Shown one piece after another: positions 9,836 through 23,849 of a stretch of DNA of 35,485 nt. This stretch comes from Mycoplasma leonicaptivi ATCC 49890 (GTDB lineage Bacteria > Bacillota_I > Bacilli_A > Mycoplasmatales > Metamycoplasmataceae). The translations under genes were made by a program, and so were the position numbers. Location: NCBI RefSeq assembly GCF_000622205.1, contig NZ_JHWE01000005.1:10990-46474 (forward strand), given 5' to 3'. The notes under the pieces were generated by a model. That model made no database searches. It was not told the DNA's origin and saw only the letters and a program-made list of their open reading frames with translations. Within the stretch, counting starts at the first letter, position 1, and each line of letters starts with the position of its first letter.

Positions 9836-9940
9836 TTGAAAATAATATGTGAAATAACCTTAATTTTGTCACTTTTTACAACTATTTTAATAATTATTTT
9901 TATATTAAAGTGATGTAATTTTATATTTTTAGTAAATTAA
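9836..9940 (+). CDS. Candidate 34-aa membrane peptide with TTG start
   Basis: A short frame starts at a TTG preceded by AGAAAGG (9821-9827) and encodes one hydrophobic stretch, roughly ITLILSLFTTILIIIFIL, with one UGA as Trp and a TAA at 9938-9940. A purine-rich ribosome site and a clean transmembrane segment are in its favour. Length, T-rich composition and lack of recognisable relatives are against. Treat it as a possibility only. Confidence 0.22.
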
Positions 9941-9954
9941 GAAAATATAATTTG

Positions 9955-9960
9955 TATAAT
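9955..9960 (+). promoter_or_regulatory. -10 box for the leaderless 69-aa gene
   Basis: TATAAT is followed by six bases (TTAGAT) and the ATG at 9967, the same geometry as the divergent small gene. A second TATAAT lies ten bases upstream at 9945-9950 (AATATAAT context). Confidence 0.55.
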
Positions 9961-9966
9961 TTAGAT

Positions 9967-10176
9967 ATGAATAAAGAAATATTGATATCGAAAACAGGGA
10001 CAAAGAAGCAAAAGAAAAGAAAAAAATTAAATATAAACATAAATCTTGATGAATTTTCAAAAGAAGAATTATTAACAATAATAGAATTTTTCCAAGAATC
10101 ATTTGAAGAAAATGGTGTTGATATTGATTATGAAAAAGTTTATAAAAATAGTAAAATCAAAAAAAATAATAAATAA
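9967..10176 (+). CDS. Small basic protein, function unknown
   Basis: A 69-residue charged protein. A strongly basic patch (KTGTKKQKKRKK, about residues 9-20) is followed by an acidic, helix-prone middle (LDEFSKEELLTIIEFFQESFEENG) and a basic tail. It has no Cys or Trp and no membrane segment. The start is taken at 9967 because a -10 box ends six bases before it and no ribosome site is present; a TTG at 9952 in the same frame would lie upstream of the probable transcription start. The basic patch suggests nucleic-acid or ribosome contact. A remnant of an IS3-type transposase helix-turn-helix is another idea, not supported by any clear motif. Confidence 0.55.
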   Translation: MNKEILISKTGTKKQKKRKKLNININLDEFSKEELLTIIEFFQESFEENGVDIDYEKVYKNSKIKKNNK

Positions 10177-10308
10177 TTGAATAATAAATTGATTAATAAT
10201 AACAAAGAATATTTATCAAATTACAAACTTATAAACAAGTTAAAATTTTCATTGTAAAGTTTAATAATAACATTTTACATTTAAATACTTATATATTAGT
10301 TTTTGTTG

Positions 10309-10314
10309 TATAAT
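10309..10314 (+). promoter_or_regulatory. -10 box of the HU gene
   Basis: TATAAT preceded by TG (GTTGTATAAT) gives a good mycoplasma promoter 39 bases upstream of the HU start, with an AAGGAG ribosome site at 10344-10349. The 177 bases between the 69-aa gene and HU otherwise hold only AT-rich spacer. Confidence 0.6.
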
Positions 10315-10353
10315 TTACTCGTAAATTAAATAATTTTAATTTTAAGGAGAACA

Positions 10354-10635
10354 ATGACTAAAAAAGAATTTGTTACTGAAATTGCAGAAAGAACAGAATT
10401 AACACCTAAGAAAATTGAGGAAGTTCTTGACTCAATGGTTTTCGTTTTGAAAGAACAATTAATTTTAGAAGATTCAGTAAGATTATCACATTTAGGTATT
10501 TTTTCAACAGTTGTAAAACCTCAAAGAACTATTATTAATAGATTCACAAAAGAAGAACAAATTGTTCCTCAAAAACGTGTTGTAAAATATAAACCATCAA
10601 AATATTTACGTGATATTATAGATTTTAAAAATTAA
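10354..10635 (+). CDS. HU-family DNA-binding protein
   Basis: A 93-residue histone-like protein that should bend and compact DNA as a dimer. The N-terminal helices (MTKKEFVTEIAERTELTPKK and EEVLDSMVFVLKEQL) and the start of the beta saddle (VRLSHLGIFSTVVKPQRT) fit HU/IHF. In the DNA-gripping arm the usual RNP loop is changed (RFTKEEQIVPQKRVVKYKPS), but the C-terminal KYKPSKYLRDII matches the end helix of the family. AAGGAG lies five bases before the ATG. It is a single-gene unit with its own promoter and a strong hairpin immediately after the stop. HU is far likelier than IHF in a mollicute. Confidence 0.9.
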   Translation: MTKKEFVTEIAERTELTPKKIEEVLDSMVFVLKEQLILEDSVRLSHLGIFSTVVKPQRTIINRFTKEEQIVPQKRVVKYKPSKYLRDIIDFKN

Positions 10636-10673
10636 TAATTAAAAAATAACAATATTTTGTTATTTTTTAATTA
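10636..10673 (+). terminator. Terminator of the HU gene
   Basis: A perfect 16-bp stem (10636-10651 and 10658-10673) with a six-base loop and a run of six Ts starts directly after the HU stop codon. Confidence 0.75.
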
Positions 10674-10690
10674 AGAGAAATATATTAATT

Positions 10691-11020
10691 ATGAAAAAAG
10701 ATTTAACAATTATTGATATTCAAAAATATCTCAAAGAACATTACAATAACTTTCCTAATGTTTCAAATTACAGAATGTTAACCAAACTTTTCGAAGAAGT
10801 TGGAGAAGTTGCGGAAGCAATTGCGATAAAAGAAGGGTTTAAAAGACCAAAAGAAAATGTTGATTTAGCATCTGAATTAGCAGATGTTATACATTACACT
10901 GTAGCATTAGCAAATTTAAATAATATAAATTTATCTGAAATTATTTTGGAAAAAGATAAAGAAGCATCAAAAAGATATAATCATAATAGTAATTTATATG
11001 ATTTTATAAATAAAAAATAA
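10691..11020 (+). CDS. MazG-like nucleotide pyrophosphohydrolase
   Basis: A 109-residue protein of the all-alpha NTP pyrophosphohydrolase superfamily (MazG/dUTPase-like), which cleaves non-canonical or surplus NTPs to NMP and pyrophosphate. The metal-binding pattern is visible as LFEEVGEVAEA (Glu35, Glu36, Glu39) followed by SELADVIHY (Glu62, Asp65), that is EExxE ... ExxD. It is one short MazG domain, not the duplicated E. coli form, and so resembles the small house-cleaning enzymes. Only weak purine-rich sequence (AAGAGAAA) precedes the ATG. It follows the HU terminator, so expression depends on leakage or on a promoter I cannot pick out. Substrate is unknown. Confidence 0.82.
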   Translation: MKKDLTIIDIQKYLKEHYNNFPNVSNYRMLTKLFEEVGEVAEAIAIKEGFKRPKENVDLASELADVIHYTVALANLNNINLSEIILEKDKEASKRYNHNSNLYDFINKK

Positions 11021-11045
11021 AATTTATTAAAAATATTTTTTAATT

Positions 11046-11051
11046 TATAAT
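11046..11051 (+). promoter_or_regulatory. -10 box of rpmG
   Basis: TATAAT lies 45 bases before the rpmG ATG, and an AAAGGAG ribosome site stands in front of the start. Confidence 0.5.
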
Positions 11052-11096
11052 ATAAATACTTTTTAATTAAAATTAAATAATAAAGGAGCAGAAAAT

Positions 11097-11249
11097 ATGG
11101 CAAGAGAAGGTTATACATTAGCTTGTACAACATGTAAAATGGAAAACTACATTTCTAAAAAGAACAAAAAAAATCACCCAGAAAAAGTTGAATTATCAAA
11201 ATATTGTTCAAAATGTAATGCTCACACAAATCATAAAGAAAAGAAATAA
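11097..11249 (+). CDS. rpmG: 50S ribosomal protein L33
   Basis: A 50-residue basic protein of the large ribosomal subunit near the E site. It starts [18 protein letters not shown] and ends with a second Cys pair, YCSKC. All four zinc-ribbon cysteines (CTTC and CSKC) are present, so this is the zinc-binding (C+) form. Bacteria often carry more than one L33 gene, and this may be one of two. Own promoter, strong AAAGGAG ribosome site and a hairpin terminator make it a single-gene unit. Confidence 0.93.
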   Translation: MAREGYTLACTTCKMENYISKKNKKNHPEKVELSKYCSKCNAHTNHKEKK

Positions 11250-11257
11250 TTTACCAT

Positions 11258-11290
11258 ATTAAACTAAGTATCCATTATACTTAGTTTAAT
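11258..11290 (+). terminator. Terminator of rpmG
   Basis: A perfect 14-bp stem (ATTAAACTAAGTAT at 11258-11271, its complement at 11277-11290) with loop CCATT is followed by TTTTTAAT. Confidence 0.8.
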
Positions 11291-11317
11291 TTTTAATAAT
11301 CAATATTTAATTTATAT

Positions 11318-11323
11318 TATAAT
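11318..11323 (+). promoter_or_regulatory. -10 box of the trpS operon
   Basis: TATAAT lies 39 bases upstream of trpS and is followed by an AAAGAGGTC ribosome site. The leader is too short for a T-box riboswitch. Confidence 0.5.
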
Positions 11324-11362
11324 TAACATAATTAAAATTTTATTTAATAATAAAGAGGTCAT

Positions 11363-12376
11363 ATGAAAAAAAGATTAGTTAGCGGAATCAAACCAACAGG
11401 CTTGTTAACATTAGGGAATTATATAGGAGCTATTAAAAATTTTGTTAAATTACAAGATGAATATGAAACACTTGTTTTTGTTGCTGATTTACACGCTTTA
11501 ACAACAGGTAGCATTAATCCAAAAGAATTAAAAAAAGCAAGAGAATCTGTTTTAGCTCTCTATATCGCTTGTGGTCTAAATCCTGATTCTTCAATAATTT
11601 TTTATCAATCACAAGTTATTGAACACACAATGATGCAATGATTATGCTCTTCTGAAACTACTATTGGTGAATTACAAAGAATGACACAATTTAAAGATAA
11701 GTCTCAAAAATTAAAGCAAGGAAATGGAACACAAAAAATTCCAACCGGCTTGTTAATCTATCCTAATTTAATGGCAGCAGATATTTTACTATATAATCCT
11801 GATTTAGTACCTGTTGGAGAAGATCAAATTCAACATTTAGAATTAACAAGAAATATTGCTCAAAAATTAAACAAGCACTACAAAAGCAATTTTAAATTAC
11901 CAAAAATTTTTGTTCCTGAAGTAGGAGCAAGAATAAAATCACTTACTAATCCAAATGAAAAAATGTCTAAGAGTGAAAATAATGATAAAGCAACAATATA
12001 TCTTTTAGAAGATCCAGAAATAGCTTATAAAAAGATTTTAAAATCAATTACAGATTCGGAAAACAAAATTTATATTTCACAAGATAAACCAGGTGTTTTA
12101 AATTTATTAAATATCTATGCCGCTCTAAATGATATTAGTCTTAAACAAGCAGAAGAATTATTTATAAATAAAAATTATAAGGAATTTAAAGAAACGGTTG
12201 CTTTATCTGTGAAAAATTTATTAACTGATATTCAATTAAAATATAAAGATACATTAAATAATATTGAAGAAATAGCAAATAAAGGAGCATTAAGAGCTCA
12301 AAAAATAGCAAGACCGATTTTAAACAATTTAACTTTAAAAATGGGTCTTTATGGAGAACAAAATGAAAGCAAATAA
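11363..12376 (+). CDS. trpS: Tryptophanyl-tRNA synthetase
   Basis: Charges tRNA-Trp; here it must serve the tRNA reading UGA, the codon used for most Trp in this genome. The 337-residue class I synthetase has the HIGH-type motif TLGNYIG (residues 16-22), ADLHALT, and KMSKS at 200-204, all at the expected spacing. A UGA at 11639-11641 encodes Trp in MMQWLCSSET, so the enzyme needs its own product to be translated. The last 14 bases overlap the start of thrS. Confidence 0.96.
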
Positions 12377-14108
12377 AGAATTAAATCATACAACATCTCA
12401 CCTTCTTGGTGCAGCAGTTGAAAAACTATATCCTAATGTAAAATTAGGATTTGGACCTGCAACAGATGAAGGTTTTTACTATGATTTTGAATTTGAACAA
12501 CCAATAAGTGATTCAGAACTTTTAAAGATAGAAAAATCTATGAAAAAACTTGCTTCAAGAAATCTAATAATGAAGCAAGTAGATGAATCAATGTATTCTT
12601 TTGAAAACAAACCATATAAAAAAGAATTGTATGATGAATTAAAAAAATCAGAAAAAACAATTACATTTTATGCGCTACAAGATCCGCTTTCACAAGAAAT
12701 TATATTTATAGATTTATGTGCTGGAGGACATGTTGAAGATACTAAACATATTAAAAATTTTAAATTATTAAGTTTGGCAGGTGCGTATTGAAGAGGTAAT
12801 TCTGATAATATACAATTAACAAGAATTTATGGTACATCATGAGATACAAAAGATGAACTTGAACAATATCTTGAAATTCTTAAGGATAGAAAAGAAAGAG
12901 ATCATAGAAAAATTGGTAAAGAACTTAAATTATTTACCTTCAACAAACTTGGTGGACAAGGTTTTCCGTTTTGATTAGAAGATGGGATGTATATTCATAA
13001 TGAAATTAAAAATTTAGTTTTAAAAATGGATCGTAAATATGGTTTTACTGAAGTTTTAACTCCGCATTTTGGTGAAGAAGAATTATACAAAACTTCTGGT
13101 CATTTAGCACACTATAAAGATGATATGTTTAAACCTATTGTTGTTGAAAACGAGCGTTTAATACCAAGACCAATGACCTGTCCTCATCACATTTTATGTT
13201 ACAACACAGAAAAAAGATCATATCGTGATTTACCAATTAGATATTCAGAGCAATCACAACTTTACAGATATGAAAAATCTGGAGCACTAACCGGTTTAGA
13301 AAGAGTTAGAGGAATGATTCTTACAGAAGGTCATTTATTTGTAAGAAAAGATCAAATAGCCGAAGAATTTAAGTCAATGTATCAACTAATTAAAGAAACA
13401 CTTGAAGCATTTAAAATTCAAATTAGTTATGTTTCTCTTTCGTTAAGAGATCCAGAAGATAAAGAAAAATATTACAATGATGATAAAATGTGAAATGAAG
13501 CAGAAGAAATTTTAAAAAATGTTTTAGATGAATTAAATGTTAAATATGAAACAAAATTAGGAGAAGCTGCTTTTTATGGACCTAAAATGGATATTCAAAT
13601 TAATACTTCATTAGGTCACGAAATAACCGTTTCAACATTGCAATTGGATTTCTTACTTCCACAAAAATTTGATATTACATTTACAAATAAAAATAATGAA
13701 GAAGAAAGACCAATAATGATACATAGAGGTCTTGTTGGTACTTATGAAAGATTTGTTGCAATTTTAATTGAACAAACAAAAGGTATTTTACCATTTTGGT
13801 TAGCACCAAAACAATTAACAGTAATTCCAGCAATTGATTCTGATGAAGTAATAGAGTATGCTAAAACAATTAATCAAAAACTTTTTGATCTTGATTTTAG
13901 ATCAAAAATTGATTTAAGACAAGAAAGACTTGCAAAAAAAGTTAGAGAATCACAAATGTCAAAATCAAAATTCCAAGTTATTGTAGGTGAAAAAGAAATG
14001 TTATCTGATTCAGTCTCTTATCGTGAATACGGAAAAAACGATACACATACTCTAAGTTTTGATGATTTTGTATTAATGATTAGTAAACTTAAAATGTCAA
14101 AAAATTAG
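12363..14108 (+). CDS. thrS: Threonyl-tRNA synthetase lacking the TGS domain
   Basis: Charges tRNA-Thr. The 581-residue protein begins directly in the editing (N2) domain, NHTTSHLL with His9 and His13 of the HxxxH site, and has DLCAGGHV supplying the Cys and second His. The N-terminal TGS domain of longer bacterial enzymes is missing. The class II core is complete: zinc ligand Cys273 in RPMTCPHH, motif 2 around ERVRGM, motif 3 in [12 protein letters not shown], and the anticodon domain at the end. UGA codes Trp at several sites. I start at 12363 because GGAG at 12354-12357 is well spaced from it; the in-frame ATG at 12351 lacks a ribosome site. It is coupled to trpS by overlap. Confidence 0.95.
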
Positions 14109-14109
14109 T

Positions 14110-14559
14110 ATGAATAAAAAAATTAAAAATAAGTTTTCTATTTGTTTTAATATCTTTTTTGTGCTGTTTTCATTAATTATTTTTTTAATAAACATACCTT
14201 GAAAACATATTTTAGGTTTAAATTATGAAATTTTACCAATTTATGCAAAAATTTTGATTTATAGTTTTTACACAATAATAAATATTATTTTAGTAGTTGT
14301 TTTAACATATTTTAAAAAGTATAAACCAATACATATTCAATATATTATTTTTACTATTGGTGTAATCACAACACTAGGGTGATTACCATCAAATGTTAAA
14401 ATTGAAAACAGTAAACAAACACAATTGCAGTGATATTGATATAAATATGATACTGTTGTTGTTTTTGTTATTTATACAATATTATATTTTTTAGGAATAT
14501 ACTTATTTAAGTATGAAAATTTTGAAAAAATAAGAAATAAAATTAACAAAAACATTTAA
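14110..14559 (+). CDS. Predicted four-pass membrane protein, unknown
   Basis: A 149-residue hydrophobic protein starting one base after the thrS stop. About four membrane segments are visible: roughly 10-30 (ICFNIFFVLFSLIIFLINI), 45-70, 78-95 and 120-140, joined by short basic loops (FKKYKPIH) and ending in a Lys- and Asn-rich tail. UGA codes Trp five times, for example in the WYWYKYD loop. The stop is embedded in a hairpin terminator, making it the last gene of the trpS-thrS unit. I do not recognise the family and see no catalytic motif or signal peptidase site. Confidence 0.75.
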
Positions 14560-14579
14560 CTTTTTTGTTAAATGTTTTT
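14548..14579 (+). terminator. Terminator of the trpS-thrS operon
   Basis: A perfect 13-bp stem (AAAAACATTTAAC at 14548-14560, its complement at 14567-14579) with a T-only loop and trailing Ts overlaps the last codons of the membrane protein. Confidence 0.78.
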
Positions 14580-14673
14580 TATTGTAAAATATACATTTTT
14601 TTATTCTTTTTGTTAAGTTTTGATAAAAAACTAATAATTTATTAAGACTGTTCTAAGAATAGAAAAAATATTA

Positions 14674-14679
14674 TATAAT
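14674..14679 (+). promoter_or_regulatory. -10 box of the upp-leuS-lon operon
   Basis: TATAAT lies 37 bases before upp and is the only clear promoter before the four-gene block. A GGGG ribosome site precedes the upp ATG. Confidence 0.55.
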
Positions 14680-14716
14680 TTAAAAAATATATATTATTAA
14701 ACAAAAATGGGGTAAA

Positions 14717-15343
14717 ATGCTTAAAATTCTTAATCATCCTTTAATTAAAATTAAACTTTCTAAAATGAGAGATAAAAACACAAATCATAGTGATTTTAGA
14801 AAAAATCTTAATGAAATTGCTTCGTTAATGGTTTTTGAAATTATGAATGACTATAAACCAAAAACAACTCAAATAACAACTCCTTTAAATCAAAATATTA
14901 CAGGTTATGAATTTGATAAAGAAATTATTTTAGTACCAATTCTAAGAGCAGGTTTAGGAATGACTGATGGTTTATTAAAATTAATCCCTGAAGCTCGTGT
15001 TGGTCACATAGGAATGTATCGTGATGAAAAAACATTAACACCAAAAGAATATTTTTATAAAATACCAAATGTTGATAAAGATAGTTTAGTAATAGTAGTT
15101 GATCCTATGCTTGCAACAGGTAATTCAGCAGTTGATGCTATTTCTAGATTAAAAAAAGATGGTTTTACAAATATAATTCTTGTTTGTTTAGTTGGTGTTA
15201 ATGAAGGTGTTAAAAATATTGAAAAACATTTTGGTAATGATTTTACCGTTTATTTAGCATCATTAGATGATAAATTAAATAATGAAGGTTATATTGAACC
15301 AGGTTTAGGTGATGCAGGAGACAGAATTTTTGGTACAAAATAA
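14717..15343 (+). CDS. upp: Uracil phosphoribosyltransferase
   Basis: Salvage enzyme joining uracil to PRPP to give UMP, important where pyrimidines are not made de novo. Length 208 is standard. Marks: ILRAGLGMTDGLL, GHIGMYRDEKTL, the PRPP loop VVDPMLATGNSAVDAI and the C-terminal uracil-binding PGLGDAGDRIFGTK. It contains no Trp codon. The leuS start follows 11 bases after the stop behind an AAGAAGG ribosome site, so it heads the upp-leuS-lon-permease unit. Confidence 0.96.
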   Translation: MLKILNHPLIKIKLSKMRDKNTNHSDFRKNLNEIASLMVFEIMNDYKPKTTQITTPLNQNITGYEFDKEIILVPILRAGLGMTDGLLKLIPEARVGHIGMYRDEKTLTPKEYFYKIPNVDKDSLVIVVDPMLATGNSAVDAISRLKKDGFTNIILVCLVGVNEGVKNIEKHFGNDFTVYLASLDDKLNNEGYIEPGLGDAGDRIFGTK

Positions 15344-15354
15344 AAGAAGGCAAT

Positions 15355-17697
<2,343 letters not shown>

Positions 17698-17708
17698 AAG
17701 GAGATAAT

Positions 17709-20387
17709 ATGAAAATGAAATATAAATTTATGTTAGTTAAAGATGAAGAATTATATTTTCCTTTTTCTTTTTTTAAGGTAGATCTATCAGTTAGTTCTGA
17801 TTTTAATGAATTAGATATTTCAAAAAATACTAATATAGGAGATAAACTTGTTGTTGGTTTTTTAAGAGAAAATCAAGATATGCAAAAACAAAAAGTTACT
17901 TTATCAATTTCTGATAGAGGTTTATTAACAGAAGTTGTTGGTTTTGAAAAATCACCAAAAGAAAAAAAAATAAAAGGTTTTGTATTAAAGGTTCTTGGTT
18001 TTGCGCATATTAGCGACTATGGTTTTTGCGAACCAGATGAAAATAATGAACCAATTTTTGAAAATTTTGTTTCTATAGAAGTACTTAAAAAGAATTTTAA
18101 GAAATTTAATTCTGTAATATCTAATAAATATATTCAATCAGCTGAAATTGAATTAGAAATGTATTCTGTTCGTGATTTTCTTGAAAATCAAAAACCAGAA
18201 ACACAACTTTCTTCTATTAAAGAGGTATTTGATTTAGCAGACAGTAAGCATATTGAACCAGAAGCAGGTTTTAATTCATCGAGAATTTCAACAATAATAC
18301 TTAATAAAATGGCGTTTTCAAATACACAAAACACATGAAAAAATATACAAGATTGAGTAGGTACTTTGTTAAAAGAGACAAATTATACAGATCCAAATGA
18401 TTTATTATTGTATTCAGTCTTTACAGCATTTTCTTATTTAAAAAGCAAACTTTTTATTTTTCAAAAAGAAGATTTATTTACAGATTTTAATTTAAATTCA
18501 GTAAAAAACTTAATTTCAAAAGTTCGTGAATTTTTATCAGAAGTTACTAAAAACGATGATGATTTAAGACAAGAAATGACTTCAAAAATGGCTATTCAAC
18601 AAAAAGAATACATTTTAAGAGAAAAAAATAAAATTATTCAAGAACAACTAAATAGTATAAATGCAACCGATGATGAAGAAGATAATAACTCTAATTTAAG
18701 TGAAGAAGATAAAAATCTTATTTATCCAGAAAGCGTTAGAAAACTTCTTAAAAATGAGTCTAAAAGAGCTTCAGAACTATCACCCGCATCTCCTGAATCA
18801 AGTATTTCAAAAACATATATGAATATCTTGAAAAAATTACCTTGAAGAAAAACACAAAAAGAACATTTAAATATTGAATTTGCAAAAGAAACTCTTGATA
18901 AGTATCACTATGGTCTTGATAAGGTAAAAGAAAGAATAATAGAGCACATTGCTGTAATTATTAAAAATCAAGAAAATAAAGATTTAACTGCTAAAAAAAT
19001 ATCATTAGATGATAATAATGAAATTGATATGAGTCTTTTTAAAGATAGTAATGATAATTCATTTAACAATGTACCAATTATTTGTTTAGTAGGTCCACCT
19101 GGTGTTGGTAAAACTTCTTTAACAAAAGCTATAGCAGAAGCGTTAAATAAAAAGTTTGTTAAGATTTCACTTGGTGGAGTTTCTGACGAAAGTGAAATAA
19201 GAGGTCACAGAAGGACATATGTTGGAGCAATGCCAGGTAAAATTGTTAAAGCATTGCTTAAAGCAGAAGTTTCTAACCCTGTTATTCTTTTAGATGAAAT
19301 TGATAAAATGGTGAGTCATTCATTAAAAGGTGATCCAGCTTCTTCAATGCTTGAAGTATTAGATCCTGAACAAAATACAAAATTTCAAGATCACTATCTT
19401 GAACATGAATATGATTTATCAAAAATTATATTTATAGCTACTGCTAATTACTATGAAAGCATTCCTCATGCTTTACTTGACCGTGTTGAAGTAATTGATT
19501 TATCAGCATACACAATTACAGAAAAAATTAAAATAGCAAAAGAACATTTAATTCCAAAATCAATCCAACAAGTTGGGGCCGAATCAGGTTTCTTTACAAT
19601 TGATGATGAAACACTTAGATATATAATTAAAAATTACACAAATGAAGCTGGTGTGCGTGAGTTAAAAAGAGTATTAGATAAAATCGCTCGTAAATACACA
19701 TTAAAATCATTATTAAATAAAAAGAACACTAAACAAGTTTATAATGTTGAAATTGCTAATTTAAGAGAACTTTTAGGTGTTGAAAGATACAAAGATGAAG
19801 AAAAAGAAGATTTTGCAATGCCAGGTATTGTTAATGGTTTAGCATATACTCAAACAGGTGGTTCTACACTTCAAATAGAGGTTAATACATATCCAGGTAA
19901 ATCTGAAATTAAATTAACAGGTTCTTTAAAAGATGTTATGAAAGAATCGGCTCAAATAGCAGTTTCTTACATTAGATCAAATGCTAAAAAATTTGGTATA
20001 AATGATTTTGATTTTGATAATAATATAATTCATATTCACGTACCAGAAGGTGCAACACCAAAAGATGGTCCAAGCGCTGGAGTAACATTCACAACTGCAA
20101 TTATTTCTGCATTAACAAAAAAACCCGTTGATTCAACATACGGAATGACTGGTGAAATTACATTGCGTGGAAAAGTATTAGAAATAGGTGGTTTAAGAGA
20201 AAAATCATTTGCAGCATGACAAAAACAAATAAAAAATGTTTTTATACCATATGGAAATATCAGAAATATTGATGATATAGCATTAGAAATAAAAAAAGAG
20301 TTAACATATATACCTGTGAAAACTTATGATGAGATATTTGAGGTTATTTTTAATAGAAAAGAACCAAAAAATGTAATAAAAAATTAG
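17709..20387 (+). CDS. lon: ATP-dependent protease Lon
   Basis: Cytoplasmic AAA+ serine protease that removes misfolded and regulatory proteins. In 892 residues the order is: divergent N-terminal substrate domain, coiled coil (about 290-340, [15 protein letters not shown]), AAA+ module with Walker A GPPGVGKT (462-469) and Walker [10 protein letters not shown], and protease domain with the catalytic dyad Ser789 (PKDGPSAG) and Lys832 (IGGLREK). UGA codes Trp at four or more sites. AAGGAG at 17698-17703 directly follows the leuS stop and fixes the start. The TAG stop abuts the permease ATG with no gap. No CIRCE element is visible, and expression seems tied to the upp promoter. Confidence 0.96.
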
Positions 20388-21818
20388 ATGAAAAAACATT
20401 TTAATACAAAAACATTTACTTTTTTTACTATCAATTTTATTGTAGGCTTGGGTTTTGTCGCAACAATAAATGAAGTTTTACCTCTTGGTTTATGAGGTTA
20501 TTTAGCAATTACTTTATCATTTTTTACTGTATTAGGTACATCATTGGTATTTTCGAGATTAGCAAATGTTTATAATGACCATTACGGTGGTTCATATGCA
20601 TATGCAAGAGAGATAAGTGATGAAGTTTCTCATCCGCATATTCAGTATAATATTTTTGCTAAAAAAACATTAAAACAAAAATTTATTGAACAGTTTATTT
20701 TTTTGGTTGGTTGAAACCAATTTATGCAAAGCCCGATACTTTCATCTATATCGCCACTTTTGTTATCTCGTGTTATAGAGATAATCATACCTAATAATAT
20801 AAATAATTACGAAATTATTATTTGAAGTATTAGGATAATATCTATTTTAGTATTTAGTATTTTAATATTACTATCAACAAAAGGTTTAAAATTAAGTACT
20901 AAAATTGTATATATAACTTCAAGCGTTAAGTGAATAGTGCTATTAATTGGTATTATATTAATAATTTATCAATTATCATTAAGTCAAGAATACAGTGAAA
21001 ATATATTAAAATCACAACAATTAACACCTTATCTTTTAATTAATTCAATAACATTATTTATTTATGCTTTTGCAGGTGTTGAAGATATGGGTGCAATGGT
21101 AAAAGATGTTAAATTTAAAAATTTTAGAGTTATTTTATTATTTTCACTTGGTTTAATATTTGGTTTTTATTTGCTAATTTATACTTTATTGCTTGGTATT
21201 AAAACTAATCCAGATGAAGATTTTTCACAAATATATAAAATTACCTTAGGTGTTTTTGGTATTGTTTTATTTTTGATTGGTTTTATTTCAAATGATATTG
21301 GATATAAAATAACACAAACTATTTCTTCTGCAAGGAAAATAGTCCCTCTTTCTGAAGATCATTTTATTCATCCTATTTTTTCAAGAAAAAATAAACAAAA
21401 TGAATATAAAAATGCAATTATTTTTACTGCTCTTGTTACATTATTTGCAATGATTGTATTATGACTAATACCAACAATAACAGGAAATAGAGATTATTAT
21501 TTAGGTGTAATTGTAATAAGCTCATTAGCCTTATTTTTACAAGATATATTAACATTTATAACAGCTTTTATATTAGAAAAGAAAAAGAAAATTTCAAAGA
21601 TACCACTTTATGAAAAAGTAATTTATTCTCTTAATATCATTTGAATGTTATTTTTAATTCTTTCTATTTCATTCCCGCAAATATTAGGACAAGAATGAAG
21701 TAGTATTAACATTTTTATTATTATTGGTTTTTTTGGTTCAATACTTTTTGGTTTTTTATTAAAGTGAATTTCACATTTAGTTTTAAAAAAGCAAATAATA
21801 AACAAATCGAATAATTAA
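20388..21818 (+). CDS. APC-superfamily amino acid permease (predicted)
   Basis: A 476-residue membrane protein with about 12 hydrophobic segments. It opens with a TM1 resembling APC transporters (FFTINFIVGLGFVATINEVLPLGLWGYL), followed by the YGGSYAYAREI phrase typical of the TM2-TM3 region in amino acid and polyamine permeases. A later segment, FAGVEDMGAMVKDVK, matches the family's TM6 F-x-G-x-E region. UGA codes Trp in several helices. Substrate cannot be told. The ATG follows the lon TAG immediately (TAGATG), so translation is probably coupled. A bidirectional terminator lies about 36 bases beyond the stop. Confidence 0.85.
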
Positions 21819-21853
21819 AGGAATATTATTTCGTAAATACACAAATTAAACAA

Positions 21854-21883
21854 AAAAATACTTCATATTTATGAAGTATTTTT
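21854..21883. terminator. Bidirectional terminator between the permease gene and gyrB
   Basis: A 13-bp stem (AAAAATACTTCAT at 21854-21866, complement at 21871-21883) with a four-base loop has As on one side and Ts on the other, between two convergent genes. Confidence 0.78.
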
Positions 21884-21887
21884 ATTT

Positions 21888-23840
<1,953 letters not shown>

Positions 23841-23849
23841 TTTTTCTCC

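Noticed and set aside
12351-12362. Earlier ATG for thrS at 12351
   Set aside because: It would overlap its own best ribosome site (GGAG at 12354-12357), which is correctly spaced for 12363.
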